Assembly: GCA_006384855.1 (NCBI GenBank)
Contig: VCJN01001819.1
Location: 29,309 to 93,308, forward strand
Reading direction: 5' to 3'
Source: Tetraselmis striata
Lineage: Eukaryota; Chlorophyta; Chlorodendrophyceae; Chlorodendrales; Chlorodendraceae
Length of the DNA: 64,000 bases
Below are positions 1 through 9,825 of this stretch, piece after piece. The first letter of the stretch is position 1; every line of letters begins with the position of its first letter. The notes under the pieces were generated by a model that saw only the letters and a list, made by a program, of their open reading frames with translations, was not told the origin of the DNA and made no database searches. The position numbers were made by a program, and so were the translations under genes.

Positions 1-2460
1 TTGCTCACCTCACCCACTGCGCCGAAGACCATGCCCGTGTACTCCGACATATCCATGATGTCTCGAAGAGGACCCTTCTGTCCGGGCTCCGTGTTGTGCC
101 ACGCCGCATCCCGCACAGCCAACCCCCTTTGTATGTCGCCCAACAGGGAGCGCTCAAACCGATCCACAGCCGTGGCCCGGGGCACTGCAGTGTACTTGAC
201 CCCGTACCGCATAGTCTTGAACTCTAGCAGCGTGGACTTCAAGCTCCGGGGATCATAACTCCCGGTCACGACGTTGAACGCCGGAAGGGAGAGCTCTGCG
301 TCCGGCACTAGGTCCTTGAGTTAATCCTTGGGTACCGTGTTGCCGAGAGGCACTGCCTGCTGGAACAAGGCATCCACCTCCCGCCGTACCGCGATACCTA
401 GGTCGTGAACAAAAATGATCGCGGAAGGCATCTGCGATAGCGTCGTGTTGTACACGCCAGTGAGCGTCTCCAGGCGCCGGGAGGTTCATGAGCGCGTCGC
501 CGTATAGGTCATCAGTGACGGGGTTGTGCTCCGTCGAGGGCAGAATGATCTGGCTCCCAAGCAACCACCGGGGTCAAGCACGGGCTAGGCAGAAGGAAGT
601 ACCCGGCAGCGACCTCCCGCAGCTCATGCGGAGTCATGGCTGTCCGCGCGGTGGGGATGGCCACTGTCCACATGCCTGACGCCGCGTCGAGCTGGTTGAA
701 CAAGATCCGTTCCCTACATGTGGCAGGGAGAGCGCACACCTCATTTCGAAGCCGAGAGTTGTTGGCCTGGTCTAGAAATGCTGTCAGCTCCTTTTGCGAG
801 CCCGACGCAGCCTCCACTTCCCGCTCCATCTGGCGCGCATCTGCGTCGCCGAGATGGCCAGCAGTAGCCGCTTGGAGGCGGCCCCACGCCTCGCGCATCT
901 CGGCGGCGTAGCTGTCCGACCCATGAGCATCGTTGAGGAAGTGGTCATACTGGCGGGCGGAAGACGTTGCGTTGAAGCTGCCTCGGCCAAGTACGGACCC
1001 GAGCTGTGGATCGAAGAAACCAGGGGTGTGTGGGGGTGTTGGTGCCGGAGTTCCTAGTCAGGAACCTTGGGAGGATGGCATTCATGCAGCCGATGAAGGC
1101 GGCATCACGAGCGGTAGCCATGCGGCGGATGCCAGCTCCCTTCAACCGAGTGGGGAGGTGAAGCCTGCTGCGCGCCCTGGCCACTGCATCCTTGCTCAAG
1201 GTAGCCACCTCCGCTGCCAGGGGTCGGGGTCGTGCAAAAGCTCCGCCAAGAAATCGGTGACCACCGGATTGGTGTCGGTGCTGTACGTGGAGGGATCAAA
1301 AGAGACCCCTAGCACCCGTTCGACCGCCGCGAGGATGGTGGCATCCACCGCCTCCGCAAAGGCCTCCACCTCGGACGGAAGACAATTGCGGAGCCAATAC
1401 CCCGCCTTGTGTTGCATGCAAAGCTTGAGCAGGGCCCATGCGTGGTGATGCAAGGCGTGGGTGTACCGACGGCTGGGCTTGGCAGATAGGAGCTTGCTCA
1501 GGCTAGCGTCCACCTCCTCTCGTAGCTCCTCCGCCTTGCCGCGCATGTACGCCTGCACATACTCTGGCGATCGGAGCGGCACGTTGAGGACCGCGATGCC
1601 GTGATGGCCATCTAGCTCGGGCCACTCGATGTCGGCCGGAGCCTCACGCCGCGCGGCCTCCATGTCTGCGATGTACGCCTGCATCTTGTCGAAGCGCACC
1701 TCAAGCCCCACGGACGCCTTGATGGACGTGCGGAAGGCGTGAAGAGCCGGCCAAACGTGCTCCGGAAGGCCCACCAAAAATCCATCGTCGGCGTTGCAGC
1801 GCGCCGCCCCGTCAGTGACCTCCAACGTAATGTCACACTGCTGCACCTCGGGGTGAATCGCGACGCAAAAGGAAGTCGTGGCCAAAGATGCGCCCTGTTG
1901 CACGCCGTCCTCCGACCGCAGAGGGGCGGACCGGTCGTCCACGACCAGATACGTGGAGAGGGAGCTAGGAGCGCAGGGATGACATGGTGTAGTGGAGAGC
2001 AATCGATGTGGCGTTGGATGATGGTCGGTGCGGCGCCATGCCTCGTTGTAAGCGTTGCGAAGGTCTGTGTGGACGATGACGGCACGTGGGCCAAGCTTCT
2101 CGGCGACGAGCCGGAAGCCGTGGATGAGCACAGAGTCGCCCGCGGGAATGCCAACGCCGAGCTGAGATGGAGCGAGCACCGACACGTATGCCTCCTTCAT
2201 GTTGTCCACCACTGCCCGCTCCGCTGCACGCCGCTCCGCCTCCCCGACTGCCACAGGCCGCACGTCCGGGGCCCTCCCCTCGCCTAGCTTCTTGACAGGT
2301 GCCACGAGCCTAGCAGAGGCGAAGAGCCGGTTAAACCACCCGGGCAGGCGACCTTGGAGGTACATGGAGGCAACCTCCGACATGGCGCGGACTGCCGCAG
2401 GCCCGGACGCCGGGGCGTATATATTCGCCCACCAAGCAGCGGAGATACTCGTTGCGCATG
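1..2460 (-). mobile_element. LINE-like retrotransposon remnant (RT plus C-terminal endonuclease-like part), cut by the window edge
   Basis: This is a decayed non-LTR type element on the minus strand. The reverse transcriptase lies at 2383-1196. The rest of the same polyprotein follows in shifted frames. A helical post-RT part ends with the residues MNAILPRF (about 1208-1060). A region with ALPATCRERIL and LPSPCLTPVV lies at about 898-512. A stretch with YGDALMNLPAPGDAHWR, in the place of the usual Cys/His-containing 'GDH' segment, is at about 510-420. A tail holding LEFKTMRYGVKY (an E-x-K like restriction-endonuclease signature) is at about 230-180. The frame changes near 1200, 900-950 and 510, so the copy is dead. 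No apurinic endonuclease or ORF1 is seen upstream of the RT. The left end is not visible. The family assignment rests on the RT motifs and the C-terminal layout and is an inference for the exact clade. Confidence 0.7.
1196..2383 (-). CDS. Reverse transcriptase domain ORF of the LINE-like element
   Basis: The ORF has 395 residues. Visible RT motifs in order are ARLVAPVKKLGEG followed by RPVAVGEAERR (finger motifs, residues about 24-52), VHTDLRNAYNEAWR (motif A with its Asp, about 104-117), DGVQQGASLATTSF (motif B, about 157-170) and CNADDGFLVG (motif C, about 196-205). Motif C normally reads Y/F-x-D-D; here the first position is Asn. The C-terminal thumb-like part continues to the stop at 1196, after which the coding sense resumes in another frame. 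It begins very close to the first RT motif, so it lacks any N-terminal nucleic-acid-binding part. It is a transposon protein, not a host gene. Confidence 0.75.
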   Translation of the reverse strand: MSEVASMYLQGRLPGWFNRLFASARLVAPVKKLGEGRAPDVRPVAVGEAERRAAERAVVDNMKEAYVSVLAPSQLGVGIPAGDSVLIHGFRLVAEKLGPRAVIVHTDLRNAYNEAWRRTDHHPTPHRLLSTTPCHPCAPSSLSTYLVVDDRSAPLRSEDGVQQGASLATTSFCVAIHPEVQQCDITLEVTDGAARCNADDGFLVGLPEHVWPALHAFRTSIKASVGLEVRFDKMQAYIADMEAARREAPADIEWPELDGHHGIAVLNVPLRSPEYVQAYMRGKAEELREEVDASLSKLLSAKPSRRYTHALHHHAWALLKLCMQHKAGYWLRNCLPSEVEAFAEAVDATILAAVERVLGVSFDPSTYSTDTNPVVTDFLAELLHDPDPWQRRWLP

Positions 2461-2494
2461 CATGAGGGCCCCGCCGCCACGTGCTGCTTGAGTT

Positions 2495-2600
2495 GCCTTA
2501 GAAGATAGTCGCTGCTGGTACTGGTACTCGCTACTCGCTGCTGGTACTGCTGGTACTGCTTGCACCGGTACTAGTACTCAGCTCGCTGCTGGCACTTTAA
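2495..2600. repeat. Short imperfect tandem repeat based on CTGCTGGTACT
   Basis: The stretch is a run of GCTGCTGGTACT, GGTACTCGCTACTCG and related short units just upstream of the LINE-like RT start. It has no coding sense that I can defend. It could be the 5' part of the element or a local microsatellite expansion. Confidence 0.5.
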
Positions 2601-2605
2601 AGCGC

Positions 2606-3160
2606 TGGCAATGCAATTCATGGAACTGTAGGCCAGTGATATAGAACCCGTTTGTTTGATTGTCTGAGAAATCGACGCATCGCTGATGCAACTGTCAAGT
2701 TACTTCATATAAAATATCTACATAACAGCAGCATAAGTAATGCAAGTGCAAATAATGCAAATAAATGCCCCGTCTTCATCGATATGGCCGAGATATTTAT
2801 GGAATATTTAGCATATCGAAACTCGATATAACCGGTGTGCGGGAACTGGGACGGGTAGACCTTTCGTGATGGTCAGTGTATTTGATGGCAATGGTGTTTC
2901 CGATGGTGATCCGCTCAAACGGAGGAAGTCCTGCCACTGGCCTTATAAATTAGTCTCGCGGAATGTTTCGGCAATTTGCTTGATGACTCCAATAATGCGC
3001 GAGGCGGCGATCCGGATCTGCTCCGAGGCGCACGAAAGTAGGGGCGCCAATGGTCCAACATATGCCAAAATCATCGCACTCCCTCATCATGAGTGTAACG
3101 CATTCATAGGCGGGCCCGTGCCATTCCATCGGATGCGCGCATTCCCGAAAATACTGAATT
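2606..3160. other. Unassigned intergenic stretch
   Basis: This is an AT-richer gap between the LINE-like remnant and YR copy A. It holds short ATCGATAT/CATATCGA inverted words near 2777-2836 and small ORFs on both strands with no recognisable domain. I see no gene. Confidence 0.4.
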
Positions 3161-4295
3161 ATCACCACTCATCGCGTCTATTCTTTCCAGATGTATTCAT
3201 GGTATCGGTAGCTTTTGCGCTGATGGCAACTGTCGCCTCGAAGACGCGACGCTCGTAGTAGTCGTTCATGAGGTCCCCAACAATCGCAGAACCTAGATGC
3301 TCAGAAGTCGGCGGAAAGTGCTGGGCTCGCAGCACATCGTCCAGGACGCCTTGATCACCGTGCACACGCTTGACCTCGTTAAGACTAAGCAGGAAGGCCA
3401 AACGAAAGCGAAGCGCCTTGTCGATGGCTTCGGGTTGATTCCGAGCATGCGTGAGGTAGGGGGTGAAGTCTTGATTTGCAGCGGGGACGTAGGGTAGCAA
3501 CTCGTCGAGAGCTACGAAAAGTGCGGCCATGTGCGCGCCGAAACACGACATCCAAAGATAATCCTCCTGGGCCGGCAGACGCCGGTCATCATGCTTGAGG
3601 TACGACTCGTTCGGTAGGTCGGTGCTTAGGGGGAAGAGCCCAAGCACTTGGCTGACAGGTCGAACGGCCTCGTAACCATACTTTGCTTGTTGCAGCGGCT
3701 CTGGCACCGCGAGGTAGTCGTCCTCGTCACTCACGGATTTTGCTCCGACACGGCCGCTCTGGGCTAGCTCTAGCAAGTCACGGGGCGCACTTCGGTTCCC
3801 CCGCTGTCTGTCGGATGTCCCGCGATGCGCTGCTCGGAACCGGGGCCATGTACTCCGTCTCCATCAACAACATGGTCACAAGCCGTCAATTGAGCTAACG
3901 ATGTTGCAAGCTCGCGCAACAATGTAGACTGGGCCTTCATGCATGCTTGTAGCCATTCGAGCGTCGGCTCAACGGGGGGTTCTTCTCCATTTGACATGAA
4001 GACGCACGGACGCACGGATGAGAATTTCACACACGGGTGGTGAGCCGGGTGTGGTCTTGAACAACCTAGGGTGACCTTGCTCGCAACGAACAGGTTACGA
4101 GACAGTTAATTGCTGCGTGTAACGAAGCGAAACTGAAAGATGGCAGGCTCAGCTGTTATGGCTGCTTTTATTATGTCTACTCGTGCTGCACCCACAAAAA
4201 GGGCGCAACGATAGGTGCTCAGTATCCCGTACCACTGACCAAGCAGCACGGTAGCCGAAAAGCGGTTAGGGAAAGGGAGGAAACCCCATAAACAA
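3160..4295 (-). mobile_element. YR element copy A (fragment): 5' terminal repeat plus ORF1
   Basis: This is a minus-strand fragment of the same family as the near-complete copy at 12942-16162. Its terminal-repeat segment lies at about 4295-4100 and shares TTTATGGGGTTTCC, GTGGTACGGG, GCGCCCTTTT and AGACATAA words with copy B. ORF1 follows to about 3162 and matches the copy B ORF1 along its length (for example WMSCFGAHMAALFVALDELL in both). The recombinase part is absent. It is broken, with a few breaks in ORF1 and loss of the whole 3' half. It is clearly older than copy B. Confidence 0.8.
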
Positions 4296-4435
4296 GTTCA
4301 GAACAAAATCCGACGGAACCCCAACCCTATTAGCCACGTGCCTCCGCCACGCGCACAAACTGGATGGGCCGTCCCGTGGTTCGCTATAATAACGCAATGC
4401 AGCCGCATAATTCCGAATCGTCAGCCGGGCCCAGG

Positions 4436-4552
4436 GCAGGCGGTTCGGAATTATCGGCGTACAGTACTGGTCTCTGGAATTATCGGCGTACTGGTCGGAA
4501 TTATCTCCCTGTAACCAAAAAGTACTAATTATCGGCGTACTGGTAGCGGCCG
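4436..4552. repeat. Local direct repeats of GGAATTATCGGCGTACTGGT
   Basis: The word AATTATCGGCGTAC occurs three times (near 4450, 4480 and 4527) and a shorter AATTATC once more, separated by a few bases. The array sits between YR copy A and the 31-base C run that precedes EMG1. It could be part of the EMG1 5' region or debris from a small repeat element. Confidence 0.55.
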
Positions 4553-4593
4553 CCGACACCGCGCCGCCACACTGCGCGCCATTCCCTCTAACT

Positions 4594-4595
<2 letters not shown>

Positions 4596-4626
<31 letters not shown>
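4596..4626. repeat. 31-nt C run upstream of EMG1
   Basis: An uninterrupted C tract lies about 260 bases before the EMG1 start codon. It is the only long run here that would fall in a 5' leader or promoter rather than an intron. Runs of this length are prone to slippage, so the exact count may be unreliable. Confidence 0.8.
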
Positions 4627-4629
<3 letters not shown>

Positions 4630-4882
4630 CCAGCCGCACACAACGCCGCCGGCAGACAGCGCGCAGCAGTCGCGAGAGGTGCACGTAGGAGCTGGCTCTG
4701 CTGTACCCGCTCCGCGATCCAGTCTACGGGCTGCACCGTGGACGCGCCGCCCCCGATAGCGATCGCGGCTCGGGCGGAGCCGCCCCATCCTCGGCCGCCC
4801 GCGGCTTCCACCCGGCCGCCCACACCCTATCGGCACTCCTCTTGCCGCCCTGCAGCAGATCCTGTGCTACCGGATAGCCCCG

Positions 4883-6515
4883 ATGGTCGGCGGGCTGCAG
4901 CCGCCTCCGGAGGAGGACGAGGCCGCGGCGGCGGAGGCCGGGAAGCAGGGCGTCGTCTTTGTGCTGGAGAACGCCAACCTGGAGACGGGCAAAGTGGGCA
5001 AGGTGCGGCCGGCGCAAGGTGGGCCCGCGACCCTTGGTGGTATGGCGGGGGGGGGGGGGGGGGGGGGCGTTGAGGGGGGCTCATCCAGCGCTGCGCTGCG
5101 CCCGCCTGCAGGGGTTTGCGCTGCTCAACTGCGATGACCACGCTAACTTTCTGCGGAAGAACGGCAAGGATGTGAGCCACTATCGGCCGGACATCTGCCA
5201 CCAGGTGGGGCGGCCGTCCGGCGCCCGGCATGTGTCGCCAGCAGGCCCATGCCGGCCCGCCAATACCCGAACCACCCGAACAACCCACGGCTGAGCCCCC
5301 CTCCCCCCCTCCTTCCTTTCTGCTCGCCATTCTGCCAGGCGCTGCTCGCTATCCTGGACAGCCCCCTCAACAAAGCGGGAAAACTCAAGGTGGGGGTGCG
5401 GTGGTGGCTGGTGCCGTACTGCCTTGCTCGGCGGGGAAGCATGGCGTGGTGAGGCGATTCTGCCTGCGGAAGGACCCAGAGAGCTGCAGCCCTGGTGTGA
5501 AAAGGGGTTTTTAGGGTTTTCCTGCCCCCCTTCCCCCCCCCCCCCCCCAAAAAACGGGACTTCATTCGCCGCACTGGCAGGGGCTGTACATCCACACATC
5601 CAAGAACGTTCTCATACAGGTGAACCCGCAAGTGCGCATCCCGCGCACCTTCAAGCGCTTCAGCGGCCTCATGCTGCAGCTGCTGCAGAAGCTGAGCATC
5701 CGCTCCACCAACGGCCCCGACAAGCTGCTCAAGGTCCCCCCCCCCCCCCCCCCACCCCCTCCCGACTATGCAGCCTGGGAATATACCCTGTATTTGCACC
5801 AGCCGAGCTGCTGTTAGCGCCTGCCGTCACGGCTCTACTATCTGCCACCTGACGGCCTGGTCGAAGGAGGCCCTCGCCGCAGGGGGGGGGGGGGGGGGGA
5901 GGCGTGCAGCGGACGTGTGCATGCTGTTGGGATCGCTTTGGCCTGGGGGGCATGTGCAGAAGGCAGGGATTTGTGACTCCCCATTGGTGGAGGGTTGACA
6001 GCAAGATACTCTCAGCAGCGCATGCAGCCAACCAATGGCGTGGCGCAGTGGAATTTTTTGCGGATTGTATTCAGTCATTACGGGGGTTGGGTGACCTGTC
6101 GGGGGGGGCGGGGGGGGGGGGGGGGGGGGGGGTCTTTCTGTAAGGGAGATGTATCAGAATGGCAATGGAACCCAGCGTGTGTTTGCCCATGGCACTGCAT
6201 CTGCTGAGTGTGCCGGGCGCTTTCCACGCCACCTATCTTCAGGTGGTGAAGGGCCCCGTGACCAAATACTTTCCGCCCAACGCGCGCCGCGTCGGCTTCT
6301 CGTACAGCTCCCCTGACGTCGTCAAGCTGTCGGACTTTGTGCGAGAGTTGCCCGAAGACGTGCCGGCGGTGTTTGTGGTTGGCGCGTTTGCGCACGGCAA
6401 GATCGACACCTCCTACTGCGACCAGATGGTGTCGGTGTCCGAGTACCCGCTGAGCGCGGCGTACTGCATCAGCCGCATCACAAACGCCTTCGAGGCCAAG
6501 TTCGACATTGTGTAG
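4883..6515 (+). CDS. EMG1: EMG1/NEP1, rRNA pseudouridine N1-methyltransferase of the small-subunit processome (five exons)
   Basis: The gene encodes the SPOUT-class methyltransferase that modifies a hypermodified pseudouridine of 18S rRNA and is needed for 40S assembly in the nucleolus. Exons read by hand are 4883-5002, 5112-5204, 5339-5389, 5581-5733 and 6243-6515, all phase 0, giving 229 residues (human EMG1 is about 244). Family landmarks are [16 protein letters not shown] (residues 25-40), [64 protein letters not shown] and, in the C-terminal knot, [15 protein letters not shown] and [17 protein letters not shown]. The ATG at 4883 gives an N-terminus slightly shorter than in animals; no better in-frame start was found. 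Introns hold long homopolymer runs (G at about 5046-5067, C at about 5536-5549, C directly after the donor at 5734, G at 5882-5899 and about 6101-6131). A TGTAA poly(A) signal follows at 6754. Identity is secure; exon ends are inferred from frame and GT-AG. Confidence 0.93.
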
Positions 6516-6753
6516 ACCGTGTGACGCGGGCGGGAGGAGTGCTCCTCCCTGCATGATACTCGGTGCGGGAAGGGGGGGGGGGGTTACTGAAGTCCACAGG
6601 CGCCTGGCTGCTGGCGCTGTGCCGAACCAGGGAGCGCCAGCTAGCGACGCCGCCAACCAGCAGGGGAGAGACAAGCGCTTGCGCTCTGTGCTGGGCTGCC
6701 GCCACCCTGCGTCTGGCACCCTCTGGCTGTCGCCTGCCTCGGTACTGCTTTGT

Positions 6754-6758
6754 TGTAA
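6754..6758 (+). promoter_or_regulatory. TGTAA poly(A) signal of EMG1
   Basis: TGTAA is the usual polyadenylation signal in green algae. This copy lies about 240 bases past the EMG1 stop, in the context TTTGTTGTAATTAG. It supports a chlorophyte-type host and marks the likely 3' end. Confidence 0.55.
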
Positions 6759-6759
6759 T

Positions 6760-7338
6760 TAGCGAGCACCAGCAATCAATACTACTGTGGCATCGACCAT
6801 CCCACCATGGAGGAGGGAACGGCAGTAGGGGTTTGTCAGCAGGAGCCTGGAGCAAAGGGGAGGCGTGCGCGCAGAGGGGGGGGGGGGGGTCATGGAGGGT
6901 CGGTCCGAGTAGCAAGGGGCCGGAAGTGAATTCAATTGTTCCGCGTACGGACCAAAATGCTCGGGCGATGCTAGATGTGGGTTAAAGCGCAGGCAGGTAG
7001 GTGCCATGTCCATCATGTGCAAGAGCATGGATCTAATTGCTCTGTGGCTGCGCCTAGGCTGCCGCGGGTGTCATGAGCCCCGCCGCAGCCCAACTTGCGC
7101 TGCTGTGCCAACTGGCAGCTAGCTCAGTATAGCTTGGTGGTTGTGTGTGTGTGGGGGGGGGGGGGGGGGGGGGGGGCTCCAGCAAGTCACAGCTAAGTGT
7201 GGTAAGATGATGCAACCAGGCACCGCATGTGTGGGATCAGTGAGCGATGATGCCACGCGGTGCGGGCGAAATATCCGCTGCCGAGGCACGCCGCGCCCAG
7301 CAAAGGGGCAAGCGAGGCAGGATACTTAGGTTTGCACC
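6760..7338. other. Intergenic stretch between the converging EMG1 and ABC1K genes
   Basis: No coding sequence is supported here. It contains G runs at about 6879-6889 and 7152-7176 and would hold the 3' ends of both flanking genes. Small ORFs in it are shadows of the homopolymer tracts. Confidence 0.5.
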
Positions 7339-9790
7339 TCACGGCAGCGTTGGCTTGCTCGCCAGCGGGTAGTGTACCCCATTGCGCTGCAGCAGGTCCT
7401 CGGCAGCGGCACGCCAGGCGGGCGCCACTCTCAACCTCAGCCCGAAAGCGTTTGCCTGAATGCAGCCGGCACACAGGGTGGGGAAGAAGCGACATGCACT
7501 CAGCGATGCTGAAATTGGGGCTGCAGGGCGTTATCACTCAGCGCTGAACACCGCTTTACGCGGAGTGTGTCTATCTAAAGATTGTAATTGTGTAACACCA
7601 CAGGTGGTGTTTGAGAGCCAGGCAAGGTGGCCCAGAGCCAAGGCTATGCAGGTAATTTGCCCTGGCTGGGAGCTGCGCCCGGGACTCACCATCCCACGAA
7701 GCAGCATCGACACACGGCTGGCCATGACGATGTCGTCTGCGGTGGTGACGAGCGGGTCGCGCGCCTCGCACCAGTCCAGAAATTCCTGTAGATTCCGGGG
7801 CCCAGTGACTTCCTCCGTGTCGCGGTCGATCCAAAACGCGGCGAGGCGCCACGTGACGTCGTCGTCGGAGTTTCTGCTCGATCCCCCGAACTCCTCGCGC
7901 ACTAGCCGCACCACCTCGGCTCGCTCGTCTGTCGAGAGGGCCACCAAAAGCTTCGCTAACGAGAGGCGCACCGGCAGCGGCAGGCGCTTAGTTTGCCCGT
8001 AATCGAGAAGCCCGAGCCGGCCGTCGGGCATAAGGAGGATGTTGCCCGGGTGAGGGTCCGCGTTAAACACGCCGTCATCGAGCAACTCTGCCGCGTGCAC
8101 GTCCAGTAGAAGCTGCAGGAGGTCGCCAAGGTTTGGCAGTGGCTCCGTCCAGCGGTACTCGGCGCGGCCGAAAAACAGTCGCGCCGGGGACCAGTTCCAA
8201 GCGAGGCGCAGCGGGTTGGCCGACAACACGCAGTCGGCAATGGTCGTCACGCGGTTGGCCCAGCGCACCGCGGAGGCATGCCCAGCCAGCGAGCGCCCCG
8301 ACTGCGTATCCACCGCCGCCACCTGCTTCGCCTCGACCTCCGCGCCCGAGCGGCCACGTCGTGCTCCGGCGCGCGCATATGCCGCCCGTAGCCCATCCGC
8401 CAGCTTGACGCCCTGCACATCATGGCGCAGTCCACGGTATCAGGGCACTACCGTCGGGCAGGGCCGTAGGGGTTTGAAATTGCGATCGAGTTCGCTGTGT
8501 GAAATGTTTGTGCTGACGTCTTCGGATTTTTAAGTCGTTAGTCGCTATAATAGTGTTCCTGTTTTGAACTACAATTCTGGAACAAGGGCACAAAATAATA
8601 ACGTGAAAATAGTATGTAACATTAAAATATATAGCATATCTACACGTGTACATACAGTAACAACGCAGTCCAAGAGCCAGCACAGCAAATGGTTAGATGG
8701 TGTTACAAATGAGATCACTACCATGATGAAAAAGACGAGATAGCAGCGATGCACTCTCCCACACCAGGCACTAAGCACACGCTCTTGAAGCGGTGATCTA
8801 TGCACGCACTGCGGGGCATGCTATCATGGCCACGCAGTACCGCACCAACCGGGACAGGAGAGTTGTAGCCCCCAAAACAGCGAGCACGGCTCCTGGTGGC
8901 GAGCCTGTGCCGGTGCGTTACTGGCGCAGGGTTGCGGGGCCCTGCAGACGGGCCCTGAGAACATACCGGCAGCCGCTCCATGACAAGAACCTCCTTGGTG
9001 CAGAGCTCCAGCACCGCGTGCGGCAGCGCCACGCGGTCGCCAAAGCGCGGCGTCACGTTGCGCCGGACTTCCTCCATGTTGGCCGCCTCCTGCCGGTAGT
9101 CAAACTCCGTCAGGAAGGAGCGCTCCACCTCCTTCAGCGGCTCCACATGCTGCGGCATTGCTAGCTGGCAGAAGTTTATGCACACCTGCAGCGGGCCGTC
9201 GCGCGATGGGTGACGTGAGAGCCGACATACATCCCTAAGACGATCATACAGCCGCAGCTGCAGTCGCAGCTAACGGTACCACAGAAAAGCAATGCGGCAT
9301 CAGCAACTTCATTGCACAAGGTCACCGGAACCAGATACCGTTCCGAGCAGAGCGAGATGCTATACACCATGCAAGTACCATCTGGCAGAACATCCTGCTA
9401 GTAGTAAGAGCACAACAGGTGTAGTCCCCCCCCCCCCCCCCCCCCCCAAGTCCGGGCTTTTGGCTGGCCGACCGCCCGCCTGCTGACCCAGCCGCCGTCC
9501 GACGTCCAACGTCTGCGGACAACGATGACGATTTGGCGGGCGTCCGCTGGACCGCCTGCACGCCCGCCCGTGTGTCTATCCATCTACAGCCCGACCAGCC
9601 GACCTACCAACGGACCGACCGACCACACGTCCGCCCGATGCCTGAGAAAAAGCCGGGCAAGCTCCTGGCTCGCTACGAACATGTTGCTTTCAATTATATA
9701 TAAATGCACTCCGCCCGATGTAAGAGGGGACATTCGGGAAAATATACCACACACTGCAATTGAAAATGTCTCCCATTGGCAAACTCATAG

Positions 9791-9825
<35 letters not shown>

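Noticed and set aside
4588-5073. Gly-rich and Pro-rich ORFs on both strands around EMG1 exon 1
   Set aside because: They are produced by the C and G runs; the EMG1 exon frame overlaps and explains the region.
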